NCBI RefSeq assembly: GCF_025753855.1
Contig: NZ_JAOWPT010000017.1
Span: 1 to 64,000 of the forward strand
Direction: 5' to 3'
Length of the DNA: 64,000 nt
Source: Mesorhizobium sp. ZC-5
Lineage (GTDB): Bacteria > Pseudomonadota > Alphaproteobacteria > Rhizobiales > Rhizobiaceae
The position numbers and the translations under genes are program-made. This document shows, one piece after another, positions 40,035-48,394 of this stretch (positions within the stretch are counted from its first letter, which is position 1; each line of letters opens with the position of its first letter). The notes under the pieces are model-generated. The model saw only the letters and a list, made by a program, of their open reading frames with translations. It made no database searches and had not been told where the DNA came from.

Positions 40035-41630
40035 TCAAACATCTTCCTCCTTTATATTGCTGGTGGCAATTAGCAAGGCAACACAAAAGCCCCAAGGGAT
40101 CATGCCAGCGATGGAGAAGGCAGCGCCAAAAATTGCCGCCTTGAGAAAGAAGGCCGAAACGGCAACCAAGCAAGTAATCGCGAACATGTCCCGCTCGCGG
40201 CGCCAGAGCATTCTGAGTAACCCTAATGGCGCATAAAGAGCCAAAAGAAGGAATGAGACAGCACTGAGAATGCCGCCTTCGGCCAAGCGCAGCAGGATCA
40301 TGCTATGGGGTGCAGTCAGCAACTTGTCGGCAAGCACGTAGTGCCCATATCCGATGCCGATCAATGGATGGGCCGCAGCGATTTTCGCTCCCGTTTTCCA
40401 TGCTTCGAGCCGAGCGATTCCGCTTTCGTCTGCAGTTGCCGCCGGCGGAAATGATGTTTCACGCCGAACGGTTCCGCTTTCGTCGGTTCTCACCGGGGGA
40501 GGTTCGCGCCGAGCGGTTCTGTTTTCGTCCGTTGCCGCCGGCGAAGGAGATCGTGTTGTTATTCGAGTTTGGGGCTGATCGCCCGCCGTGTGGCTGGGCG
40601 CCAGGAACGAAGCAACACCATTTGTGAAGTACGCGATCGACGTCGGGTCTGTGTGCGAAGCTCCGACGATTACTAGAAGCGACAGGATTGCGAGGCTGGC
40701 TTGCCTAAAAATGAAGACCCTGAGCAACCACAGAGCCAGCAAGCCAACGATGAGAGAAACAGTACCGGCTCGTGAATAGGTTAGCATTCCGGCGAAGAGC
40801 AGCAACAGGATCGCTGCCAAGATTGGCAATTTATGGTTAAGACGGCAGAGGTACAAACTACCAGCCATAACAGGGATCGCCATTACTGAAAGCGAGATGA
40901 GATTGTCAGTGTTACCGTAACCATTCCCGCCTGCCGCAACCATCAGCGGTACGTTCTTTTTGACCTCGAGAAACTCGCTGGCAAACAGAGGGACACTCGG
41001 AAGCGCTGGCAATATTGCGGCGGTTTGCGCGATGGCGACCAGTACGAACGCGGCGCAGAACAACCTCAGCGCATGGCCGGCCAAAGGTCTATCGGCGACG
41101 GCGAGAATGACATACATCGCGAGCCATGGGGCTAGGAACTCGAAAATACCGACGCCGACGGATAAGAGTGGTTCAGCGGCGAACATCGTAGCGATCAGCC
41201 ACCCCATCAAGCCCGTCACGAATGACCACCGCAACGTCGCCGGTATCGCGGCACGTCGCCCCGACCATGCCAGATAGACTGCGATGCCGGTGAGCAGCAG
41301 GATCGAAGGCCTGAAGACTTCCAATACTATGTGGCTGTCGAGCAAAGCCTTTCGTACAGCCTTGATGATAAAGGTGTTTTCGAGCGGGACCAGATAGCAA
41401 AGTAACAGCGTTGCGCGCTCCGGCCAGTTATAGGCCGCAAGATCATAGCGCACGGCGTAGCCGTAGGCGAAGAGGACCGCCGGAATTTGAATGAGATACC
41501 CGGGCAGATAGTCGGGGAAGCGCTGCGCAACAAACGGCGCGCTGGCAAGGAGGAGCAAAACTGCGATGGCGAGAGCGAAACGGCTCCGCAAACCGCTAGT
41601 TTGATTGCCCGGTATATTTAGAACGGACAT
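40035..41630 (-). CDS. O-antigen polymerase/ligase family membrane protein 3, with internal repeats
   Basis: A 531-residue polytopic membrane protein starting MSVLNIPGNQTSG. Many helices are seen, a motif LLTYSRAG-like (FAGMLTYSRAGTVSL) and the Wzy_C loop WKTGAKIAAAHPLIGIGYGHYV. The periplasmic loop before it (about residues 360-407) contains three imperfect copies of a unit with TDES-G-xRRE/ARLE character, encoded by tandem DNA repeats at 40409-40552. The gene overlaps the transglutaminase-like gene upstream by 35 bases. Base composition is lower in GC than the flanking loci. It probably polymerises or ligates the repeat unit. Confidence 0.83.
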   Translation of the reverse strand: MSVLNIPGNQTSGLRSRFALAIAVLLLLASAPFVAQRFPDYLPGYLIQIPAVLFAYGYAVRYDLAAYNWPERATLLLCYLVPLENTFIIKAVRKALLDSHIVLEVFRPSILLLTGIAVYLAWSGRRAAIPATLRWSFVTGLMGWLIATMFAAEPLLSVGVGIFEFLAPWLAMYVILAVADRPLAGHALRLFCAAFVLVAIAQTAAILPALPSVPLFASEFLEVKKNVPLMVAAGGNGYGNTDNLISLSVMAIPVMAGSLYLCRLNHKLPILAAILLLLFAGMLTYSRAGTVSLIVGLLALWLLRVFIFRQASLAILSLLVIVGASHTDPTSIAYFTNGVASFLAPSHTAGDQPQTRITTRSPSPAATDENRTARREPPPVRTDESGTVRRETSFPPAATADESGIARLEAWKTGAKIAAAHPLIGIGYGHYVLADKLLTAPHSMILLRLAEGGILSAVSFLLLALYAPLGLLRMLWRRERDMFAITCLVAVSAFFLKAAIFGAAFSIAGMIPWGFCVALLIATSNIKEEDV

Positions 41631-42396
41631 CTTGAAGCCAACCTTTAGAAGGGTATTCGTAAGTATAGAAATGATCTGGGCTTTGAGTCGCGTCTATAGC
41701 ATACAAAATCTTTGTGATGGGAATGTAATATTCCGCCAAGCTTCTTCCTGGTCGAGGTTTCGCAATATAGTGATGGTTGAACTGTCCGGTTGACGCACAT
41801 TCGATCATAGCTTTCGCGTCTAGGAGGTCTCTATCGCCGCAGGAGTAGGTCGTGTTGAAGGTCGGGTCGATCGCGATGACTCGTCCGTCGATCAGTGCCT
41901 CGACCAATGTGTGAGTATCACCTAGTGAACCGGTGAAGAAGGACTGTGCCGCAAAGTGGGTTGACCGCGCCTCGATGCCGAACAGGCCGAGCATCCAGTC
42001 CAATGTGGTGCTCAACGACGAGCAATAATTGAAGCTCTCCTGGCCAATCGTCATCAGATATCGCTGCGGCTCTATGCTCGAATTTATCCAAGGACCGGAA
42101 AACAGAGTTGTCTGGTAGAGATGGTTGGTCAGCTTCTCGGCAATCTCCAGTTTGCTATCTGTGGGTTGTATGTCAGCATTCTTGGATATCAGCCATTTGA
42201 ACGTTTTTTCATAGGAGTTGAGGCGGTTATCGCGAACTTTTTGTTGTGTATTCAGCTCTGCAATTTCCACTTTCAGCCGCGTCGCGAAGGCCCAGCCCCG
42301 AATGGCGCTGTCGCGAGCTCGAAGCGCATATGTCGACACAGCAATTGCGAAGAGTGAAACACCGACCAAGGCGGCAATGAGCAGGCGAGTTCTCAT
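41596..42396 (-). CDS. Membrane-anchored transglutaminase-fold protein of unknown role
   Basis: A 266-residue protein starting at the ATG at 42394-42396 (MRTRLLIAALVGVSLFAIAV), with one N-terminal membrane anchor and a predicted periplasmic body. Cys125 (in FNYCSSLSTTLDW), His162 (GDTHTLVEALIDG) and Asp177 (AIDPTFN) have the spacing of the Cys-His-Asp triad of the transglutaminase-like superfamily. A short heptad-like stretch follows the anchor. It overlaps the downstream polymerase-like gene by 35 bases, so the two are probably coupled. Low GC. I know of no named family for it; peptidase, transferase or catalytically silent roles are all open. Confidence 0.75.
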   Translation of the reverse strand: MRTRLLIAALVGVSLFAIAVSTYALRARDSAIRGWAFATRLKVEIAELNTQQKVRDNRLNSYEKTFKWLISKNADIQPTDSKLEIAEKLTNHLYQTTLFSGPWINSSIEPQRYLMTIGQESFNYCSSLSTTLDWMLGLFGIEARSTHFAAQSFFTGSLGDTHTLVEALIDGRVIAIDPTFNTTYSCGDRDLLDAKAMIECASTGQFNHHYIAKPRPGRSLAEYYIPITKILYAIDATQSPDHFYTYEYPSKGWLQDVRSKYTGQSN

Positions 42397-42519
42397 GCTG
42401 TTGCACCGTAGAGAAACAACCTGGGGCCGGGAAGGGAACACTTCAGTGCTCGCATGCTCAGGCCGGTCCAGAGCGCGGACCAAGAGACTGGATCCATCAC
42501 GGACCGTCGGCTCACGACG

Positions 42520-43371
42520 TTATTCATCAATGTTGACGGTTCGGGTACTGATGGAATTCGCGCCACTGCTCGCGGCCTTCCTAGCCTTGCAAGCCACGTA
42601 CCATCCAAACACAGACGAGAGAGGCAGTTCCTTGTTCCGCAATCGCCCGACCGCGGACGAAGGCAAGATATGTTCCGCAAACAACTGGTGAACCGAAACG
42701 TCGTCGACCTCAAAGTTCTGTAGCAATCGGCGTGTCTCCGCTTTGCCGTAAAGCTTCACATACGGCTTGACAACTTTGCCATCCGCCCCCGTCTCGATAG
42801 TCGCGAGCAAACCGGAATAACCAAGCTTGAACATGTCCCCTTTGAGAAGTCCTTTCAATAACAGCCACTTGATCAGGTGGAATGCCGACCATTTGTAATA
42901 GAGAGCGACCATGATAACGCCATCTGGTTTCAGGACCCTGTGCACCTCGGCGACGACGCGATCGATCTCCGGAATATGGTGCATGACGCCGAAAGAATAG
43001 ACACAATCGAAATATCCGTCGGGAAACGGCAATTGGGTGGCATCGGCCTTTCGCAAATCGACTTTCTTCCCGCGTAACCTGAAATTGCGGGCGGTGAGTT
43101 CCAGATGATTGTCGGTAATGTCGACTCCGAAGCATTCGGCGCCGGCCTTGGCGAATTGCATGAGGTCCGTGCCCTGCCCGATGCCGATTTCCAAAACCCG
43201 CTTTCCGGCAAATCGAGAATAGTCGAAATACTCAAGCGCCCAAGCTTGCTGAGCGAACCTGTCTTTCTCGACTGCAAGGAAATAATCCGGCGTTTCCTTG
43301 TCGCCCTCCAGTTCTCCGCACGCAGTTGCGTTCCACTGCTTCTGTGCCTCAAGTCGGGCTTCGCTTTTCAT
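42520..43371 (-). CDS. Class I SAM-dependent methyltransferase
   Basis: A 283-residue protein (MKSEARLEAQKQWNATACGE). It has motif I VLEIGIGQGTDLMQFAKAG near residue 60, GVDITDNHLELT, the DATQLPFPDGYFDCVYSFGVMHHIP stretch and LKPDGVIMVALYYK. This is typical of Methyltransf_11 proteins annotated in O-antigen/EPS loci. It lies between the transglutaminase-like gene and a glycosyltransferase gene on the same strand, with gaps of 123 and 56 bases. Acceptor not predictable. Confidence 0.87.
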   Translation of the reverse strand: MKSEARLEAQKQWNATACGELEGDKETPDYFLAVEKDRFAQQAWALEYFDYSRFAGKRVLEIGIGQGTDLMQFAKAGAECFGVDITDNHLELTARNFRLRGKKVDLRKADATQLPFPDGYFDCVYSFGVMHHIPEIDRVVAEVHRVLKPDGVIMVALYYKWSAFHLIKWLLLKGLLKGDMFKLGYSGLLATIETGADGKVVKPYVKLYGKAETRRLLQNFEVDDVSVHQLFAEHILPSSAVGRLRNKELPLSSVFGWYVACKARKAASSGANSISTRTVNIDE

Positions 43372-43427
43372 GTGCTTCCCTTGGTGTGACTACGGTCGTC
43401 CGACGAATTCAAAGATGGCCGCACCAA

Positions 43428-45095
43428 TCAACGCAGCCCCAGTTTCTGCATTCTGTCAAGGATCGCGCCGACGTGATGGTCCCATGTGTACGAATTCAGC
43501 GCGGCACGACGCGCCCGCTTTGCCATATCTGCAGCCACTAGGGGATTTTCGACGATCCGGCGAAGGGACACCAGGAAACCGTCCTCGTCGCCGGGCGTGA
43601 AAAGCTCCGCCAGCGGAATCTCCGATTCGCTTTCGGACAGGTATGTTCCCCGCAACACCTTCCCGATCTGGTCGAGATCGGAGGCGATGATCGGCCGCGC
43701 CATCGCCATGTATTCAAAAAGCTTGGTGGGTGAACCGAAGAACGCGGTGCCATCAGGATTCGGCATATGAGGCGACAGAAAAATGTCAGATGTGGCCAAA
43801 TATCCAGGAGCTTGGTTCTGCGATACCAAACCCGTCAGCGTGACAAAAGACCGGTACTTCAGATCGTCCAGCGCTGCCCTAACGGCAGGCATTTTAAGAC
43901 CATCGCCAACGAGGAGGAAATGCAGTCTGTTCCGCTCTACCCAATCCCGGTCTTCATTGATGAGGCGGCACACCGCATTAGCGAGAAAATCCACACCATG
44001 CCAGGTTCCGAATGTCCCTACGAATGTGGCAACCATCGCGTCTGCCGGAATGTTCCAGCGCTTCCGAAGCATAGCATTGTCGGTTTTGCTGAACCGGGAA
44101 GGATTGAAGATTTCGGGGTCGATGCAGTTGGGATAGACGACAATGCGCTCCTGCGGCACGCCTGCCGCCGCGACCTCCTCTCCGAGAATTTTCGAGACTG
44201 TTATGACAAGGTCGGCATTGCGCAAGGCTATCCGCTCCATTGCGACGGCCATGTCGTTAAACACAAGCTTTTCAGCCCAGTTCGCGGACGCCCATGCCTC
44301 CGAACCATTATATTCAAGAATCAGGGGAATATTCAGACGATTCCTCAACCTGGCGCCGGAATAATTGTGCATCGACATGCGCTGGTAGAGGAATGCGTAG
44401 CTTCGCTTCCTCGCCCAACCTTCCACATATCGCTCGTAAATACGCCCAAACGAATAGTAGTTCAGTTCCACAGGAAAGCTGTAGAGGCTTGGCGCAGGGA
44501 CTTGTAGCCCGCGTGACCGCGGGCGGTCGGTCGGTATCTGCTTGACGCTTGCATAGTCGACAGCAAACCCCTTGCCTATGAAACCGTCGATCACGCCTTT
44601 CGTGTGCCCGACAGAGCCGCCTGCTACAACGCCGAAAGAAAGATTGGCATCCAGGAAAAGAACAGCTTTCGAATCCGCAACGGGTTGTGCTGTGTTCAAT
44701 GGCCGAAAGCGATCCAGCTTGCTCGCTTCACGTGCCGCTATCCTATAGGCAATGCGGCTGGAGATCTGATCCTTCATGATCTCGAACAGATAGCGTGCGA
44801 CTTTCCAACGCGGGACCTCTTCCGAATGTCCATCCGGCCAGATCAGACCTATGCGGGGGGTTCCCGTCAATGCCGCAAGCAACATAAGCGGGCCAGCAAG
44901 AGGACGGGCACTGTCGCTCTCGATGGCCACGGACATTCGCGACGCTTTTAATCTGCGAATCTCCCTGAGCATTGCTCCCATGGAAAGGTTGCGCAAGCTA
45001 CCAACCGCGGAAAACTCCACCTTGCCCGAGCTTTGCAACTCGATCGAGTGGCGGAAGCGATCAGTCAGCGCATAATAACTTATGACTCTTTGCAC
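43428..45095 (-). CDS. Family 4 glycosyltransferase with an extra N-terminal region
   Basis: A 555-residue protein with a GTG start at 45093-45095, 3 bases after the wzx stop. The GT-B transferase occupies about residues 140-555: VGHTKGVIDGFIGKGF, LILEYNGSEAWAS, VATFVGTFGTWHGVDFLANAV and the donor-site FFGSPTKLFEYMAMARPIIASD. The first 135 residues (VISYYALTDRFRHSIE, SVAIESDSARPLAGPLMLLA) are not part of the usual GT4 fold and I do not recognise them. It lies in the tight minus-strand run with wzx and heparinase 2. Presumed to add a sugar to the repeat unit. Confidence 0.87.
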   Translation of the reverse strand: MQRVISYYALTDRFRHSIELQSSGKVEFSAVGSLRNLSMGAMLREIRRLKASRMSVAIESDSARPLAGPLMLLAALTGTPRIGLIWPDGHSEEVPRWKVARYLFEIMKDQISSRIAYRIAAREASKLDRFRPLNTAQPVADSKAVLFLDANLSFGVVAGGSVGHTKGVIDGFIGKGFAVDYASVKQIPTDRPRSRGLQVPAPSLYSFPVELNYYSFGRIYERYVEGWARKRSYAFLYQRMSMHNYSGARLRNRLNIPLILEYNGSEAWASANWAEKLVFNDMAVAMERIALRNADLVITVSKILGEEVAAAGVPQERIVVYPNCIDPEIFNPSRFSKTDNAMLRKRWNIPADAMVATFVGTFGTWHGVDFLANAVCRLINEDRDWVERNRLHFLLVGDGLKMPAVRAALDDLKYRSFVTLTGLVSQNQAPGYLATSDIFLSPHMPNPDGTAFFGSPTKLFEYMAMARPIIASDLDQIGKVLRGTYLSESESEIPLAELFTPGDEDGFLVSLRRIVENPLVAADMAKRARRAALNSYTWDHHVGAILDRMQKLGLR

Positions 45096-45098
45096 GAT

Positions 45099-46367
45099 TC
45101 ACTCGCTGCCTTCTGACGATGAATGCTCGTGGGAAATCTTCGATCGCATCGCAGATGCTGCTTGCAGCAAAATGACAAACACCAGCGCAGCCGACACGGC
45201 CAGCGCGATCGCGACGCCGAAACCACCGAACTCCCCGGCCAGCCAATAGCTCAACCCCGCCTGAACAGCAAATCCGGCCAGCCACGCCGTCACCTGTCGC
45301 CAGGGATAGCCTTCGGCGGCGAGATATTGGGAAAGGACAGTGATCATTGAAACGATCAGCACTGAGGGCAGCATCGCCAGGGTCAACAAAACGGCTTTCT
45401 GGTAGGCGACACCGAAGATCACCGGCAGAATCCAGGGAATGAGTAAGGCGCCGACGATAAGCAGGGCGATCATCAAGGCGCCCAATCGCCGGAATACGCG
45501 CCACATCGCTGTCCGGCGATCCTCTCCCTCCATGCGCAGAAGGCTGGGGAAGAGGAGCAGCCCGACCGTACCGGGGAGCAGGATGAGCGCATCCGCGATC
45601 TGCGTGGCAATCGAAAACTGACCGATCTCCAGGAGATCCGACCGCTGCTGGAGTGCAATCACGCCGACACGCATCATCAGGAAGCTCAGGAACCCCGAAA
45701 CATAGACTTTCAGCCCGAACAGCGCGCCCTTGCGGAAAAGTGGAATGTCGAAGGAGAGTGGAACGCTGGTGCCCGAAAGGACAAGCACTCCGCCAACCAC
45801 GCAACTGACCGCCACCGCTCCTGCGGCTGCGAACAGAAAATCCGTCGTTCCCCCGTGGTACAGCCCCACGGCCGCGGCAGTGCCCACAGCGGCAACGCCC
45901 GAGAGTATCGTCAACCCATTGAAAAGCTGTATCTTCCCGATGCCGACAGCCATGTTGACGATGTAGAGAAATAGAACGATCAGCGGCGCAAGCAGGACCG
46001 CCATGAACGCCTCCGGGCCAAGCGAGGCGCCGGACGGAGCGCCCAGGCCGAGCAATTCCGGCCGGCCGACGAAAATCACGATCGCCAGTGCTACGATGGG
46101 CGTGACGATCGCTGCCACATAGAAGCTATTGACGAGGAGCCGGCCAACGAGATCCGATTTGTTCGCGACGAGATATGTATTGGAGGTCTGAAGCCCCAGA
46201 TTGGCCATTTGCGCCGCTATCTGCGCATAGGAGACGATCAGGAAGTACTGGCCGCGATCCTCCGGTCCCAGCACTCGTGCCGTGATGATGCTTACACCGA
46301 ACGGCCCGATCATCGCGACAGCGCGAGCCAGGACCGTGGTGACGATATCGCGGGCGCCGGGAAGCAT
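45099..46367 (-). CDS. Polysaccharide flippase, Wzx/oligosaccharide-transporter family
   Basis: A 422-residue protein from the ATG at 46365-46367 (MLPGARDIVTTVLARAVAMI), which is 2 bases after the upstream heparinase-like gene; the longer frame overlaps that gene and is discarded. It shows 12 to 14 hydrophobic segments, an early SIITARVLGPEDRGQYFLIVS block typical of Wzx/RfbX-like MOP-superfamily proteins, and no soluble domain. It is expected to flip undecaprenyl-linked repeat units across the inner membrane. It sits in the core of the polysaccharide locus with a glycosyltransferase directly downstream. Confidence 0.88.
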   Translation of the reverse strand: MLPGARDIVTTVLARAVAMIGPFGVSIITARVLGPEDRGQYFLIVSYAQIAAQMANLGLQTSNTYLVANKSDLVGRLLVNSFYVAAIVTPIVALAIVIFVGRPELLGLGAPSGASLGPEAFMAVLLAPLIVLFLYIVNMAVGIGKIQLFNGLTILSGVAAVGTAAAVGLYHGGTTDFLFAAAGAVAVSCVVGGVLVLSGTSVPLSFDIPLFRKGALFGLKVYVSGFLSFLMMRVGVIALQQRSDLLEIGQFSIATQIADALILLPGTVGLLLFPSLLRMEGEDRRTAMWRVFRRLGALMIALLIVGALLIPWILPVIFGVAYQKAVLLTLAMLPSVLIVSMITVLSQYLAAEGYPWRQVTAWLAGFAVQAGLSYWLAGEFGGFGVAIALAVSAALVFVILLQAASAMRSKISHEHSSSEGSE

Positions 46368-46369
46368 GC

Positions 46370-48391
46370 TCAGGTGTCTGATTTCGGCATGGCAGCAATC
46401 GTCACCGAAAGCCGCAGCGACAGTTCCGCTTCGATCCGCCAGACCAGCCGCTTCGCGGGCAGCACGACGCCGTAGCTCGGCGATATGCGCGTATCCTCTT
46501 CGACGACCGCCCATCCGCCCCCGCTCCATTCGATCAGGAAAGAACAGTCGTCGCGTTCCGCGACCCAGCGGCCCACACTCTGCTCCCTGAGCGAAATCCC
46601 GGGTGCGAAATGGAGGGGCACCGATACCGCATGAGTGCCTTTGCCCTCGATCGTATCGATCACAGTCAATGAAGCCGGGCGGACCGAAAGAGCGATCTCG
46701 CGCTGCACGCTTACCGGCTCGGCAAGCCGCCCGTAACCCGAATGCCTGCCGCGGAAGCTTCCCCCCAGCTCCGTGACCTCGAAGGACAAGGCTTCTGCCT
46801 TCGCATCGTCGTGCAGGTTCCAGAGGTTGTCCGGCGCATACAGCCGGTTGACCTCTTTGCCATCAACGCGGGGCGTGTTGTGGACATCCGTCGATCGGAA
46901 CGCGTTGCGGTCCTCGAAGGAAGCCGTATAGACGAAAGAACCCGGATCGACGATCAGCGGCGCCCCTTCGAGCCAGGCCTCGAAAGAGAGGGGATCGTTG
47001 TGACCATGGCCGCCAAGGCCGGCAAGACCGACCGGGCCGCAGTCGATGAAGACATGGTTGCGGGCATCGCGCAGAATGTAGACACCGCCGTCCGGGAAAG
47101 CGACCGAGTCCGGCTCGTGCCACACCGGCGGCCTATCCAAGACCTGCATGCCGCAGTGCCAAGCGATTTCGTCACCCTCACCCCACGCCTTTGCCATCAG
47201 TTGCTCATCACCAAAGGTAAGCCCGATCAGCCCCACTAGGTAACGATGGTCATCCAGTGGCTGCGTACCGAATGGCAGCGCGCGGCCGTCGTCGGCATCT
47301 CCCCAATGCGGCGATGTCCCGTCCGGCCGGCAATAGGCGTCGGCGAAGCGCGCCATGGCTATCAGCCGCTCGCGGTAACTTGCGGATATTGCCTGGCCTG
47401 CTGCCAACTTGTAGCGCGCTGGCAGCAGAAAAAGTTCCGCGACCAGGCGATGATAGGGAACCGAAGCCTCGAAATCGACACCGTCGGGATGAACCTGCAC
47501 GAGAATTTCCTGCTCGAGCGTGCGCCAGCCCTCCGCCGCCCAGCGGTCGGCATTGCCGATGCCCTGGAAAAAAAGCCCCGCGAAAACCAGTCCCGAGGCA
47601 TCGGCCGTCAGGTGATTTCCGTTGATGGTCGACCGCTCGATATGCCGTTCGGTGAATTGTCCGTGCAGATAAAGTGCTGAAAGAAAGCGTCCCCTGAATG
47701 ATTCGTCGTTCCAGGCGCTGGAGCGGGCGAAAACGTGGAACAGCCATGTCCAAGCCAGTATCCTGAGCGCCGGCTCCATCGTGCATGACCAGTTTACGGT
47801 CCATGCATAGGGATTTGCCTCGATCCATTGTTCGAGTACGTCGCGTGCGGCTTCGGCATAACGCTCTTCGCCGGTCAGCAGGAATGCCTGCCCGGCAGGC
47901 AGCAGCCACTGCAGGCGCGAGATTTCCCACGGCACCTTTACATCGCTCGGCCGGCCCTTGTTCATATAGTCGATGGCGCGGCAGAAGGCCGGCGCCCAGC
48001 GATCACCTGTCTTGAAGTCCTGAAGCCAGTCGATCGGCACACCGAGATCCACCGGTCCGGTGCCGAGAAGATCGACTCGATGCGCTATGGCGCGTTCAGC
48101 CGCCGCAGTAATCAATTGCCGGGCCTCGGGAAATCGACTGGAAAACGCGTGGGCGTCGAAGTCCCGCGTCACGGTCGGATAGGGTCTAGAAGCCAGTTTT
48201 TCCCACAATTCGCCGATGTCGGCCGATCCCGCCATCCTGGCGAGGCGCTCTCCCGCCATGCGGCGAGCCGATACCGGAGCCAGCACACGGTCCGCTTCCA
48301 TCGCCGCTTCGCGCGCCAGCCGGCGGACCAGATAGCCGGGCGGCTTGCGGACGAGCCGCGCGGCCCGGCGCAGGATTGAAGAGACGGCCAT
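46370..48391 (-). CDS. Heparinase II/III-like protein 2
   Basis: A 673-residue protein (MAVSSILRRAARLVRKPPGY) with the alpha-toroid domain (VPWEISRLQWLLPAGQAFLLTGEERYAEAA, WSCTMEPALRILAW, RSTINGNHLTADASGLVFAGLFF) and the C-terminal heparinase II/III beta domain (GLGGHGHNDPLSFEAWLEGAPLIVDPGSFVYT, FRSTDVHNTPRVDGKEVN). The conserved N-H and H-x-H-N-D elements of the family are present. No signal peptide is apparent. It is 3 bases downstream of asnB and 2 bases upstream of wzx. It is longer than and clearly different from heparinase-like protein 1. Confidence 0.88.
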   Translation of the reverse strand: MAVSSILRRAARLVRKPPGYLVRRLAREAAMEADRVLAPVSARRMAGERLARMAGSADIGELWEKLASRPYPTVTRDFDAHAFSSRFPEARQLITAAAERAIAHRVDLLGTGPVDLGVPIDWLQDFKTGDRWAPAFCRAIDYMNKGRPSDVKVPWEISRLQWLLPAGQAFLLTGEERYAEAARDVLEQWIEANPYAWTVNWSCTMEPALRILAWTWLFHVFARSSAWNDESFRGRFLSALYLHGQFTERHIERSTINGNHLTADASGLVFAGLFFQGIGNADRWAAEGWRTLEQEILVQVHPDGVDFEASVPYHRLVAELFLLPARYKLAAGQAISASYRERLIAMARFADAYCRPDGTSPHWGDADDGRALPFGTQPLDDHRYLVGLIGLTFGDEQLMAKAWGEGDEIAWHCGMQVLDRPPVWHEPDSVAFPDGGVYILRDARNHVFIDCGPVGLAGLGGHGHNDPLSFEAWLEGAPLIVDPGSFVYTASFEDRNAFRSTDVHNTPRVDGKEVNRLYAPDNLWNLHDDAKAEALSFEVTELGGSFRGRHSGYGRLAEPVSVQREIALSVRPASLTVIDTIEGKGTHAVSVPLHFAPGISLREQSVGRWVAERDDCSFLIEWSGGGWAVVEEDTRISPSYGVVLPAKRLVWRIEAELSLRLSVTIAAMPKSDT

Positions 48392-48394
48392 GGC

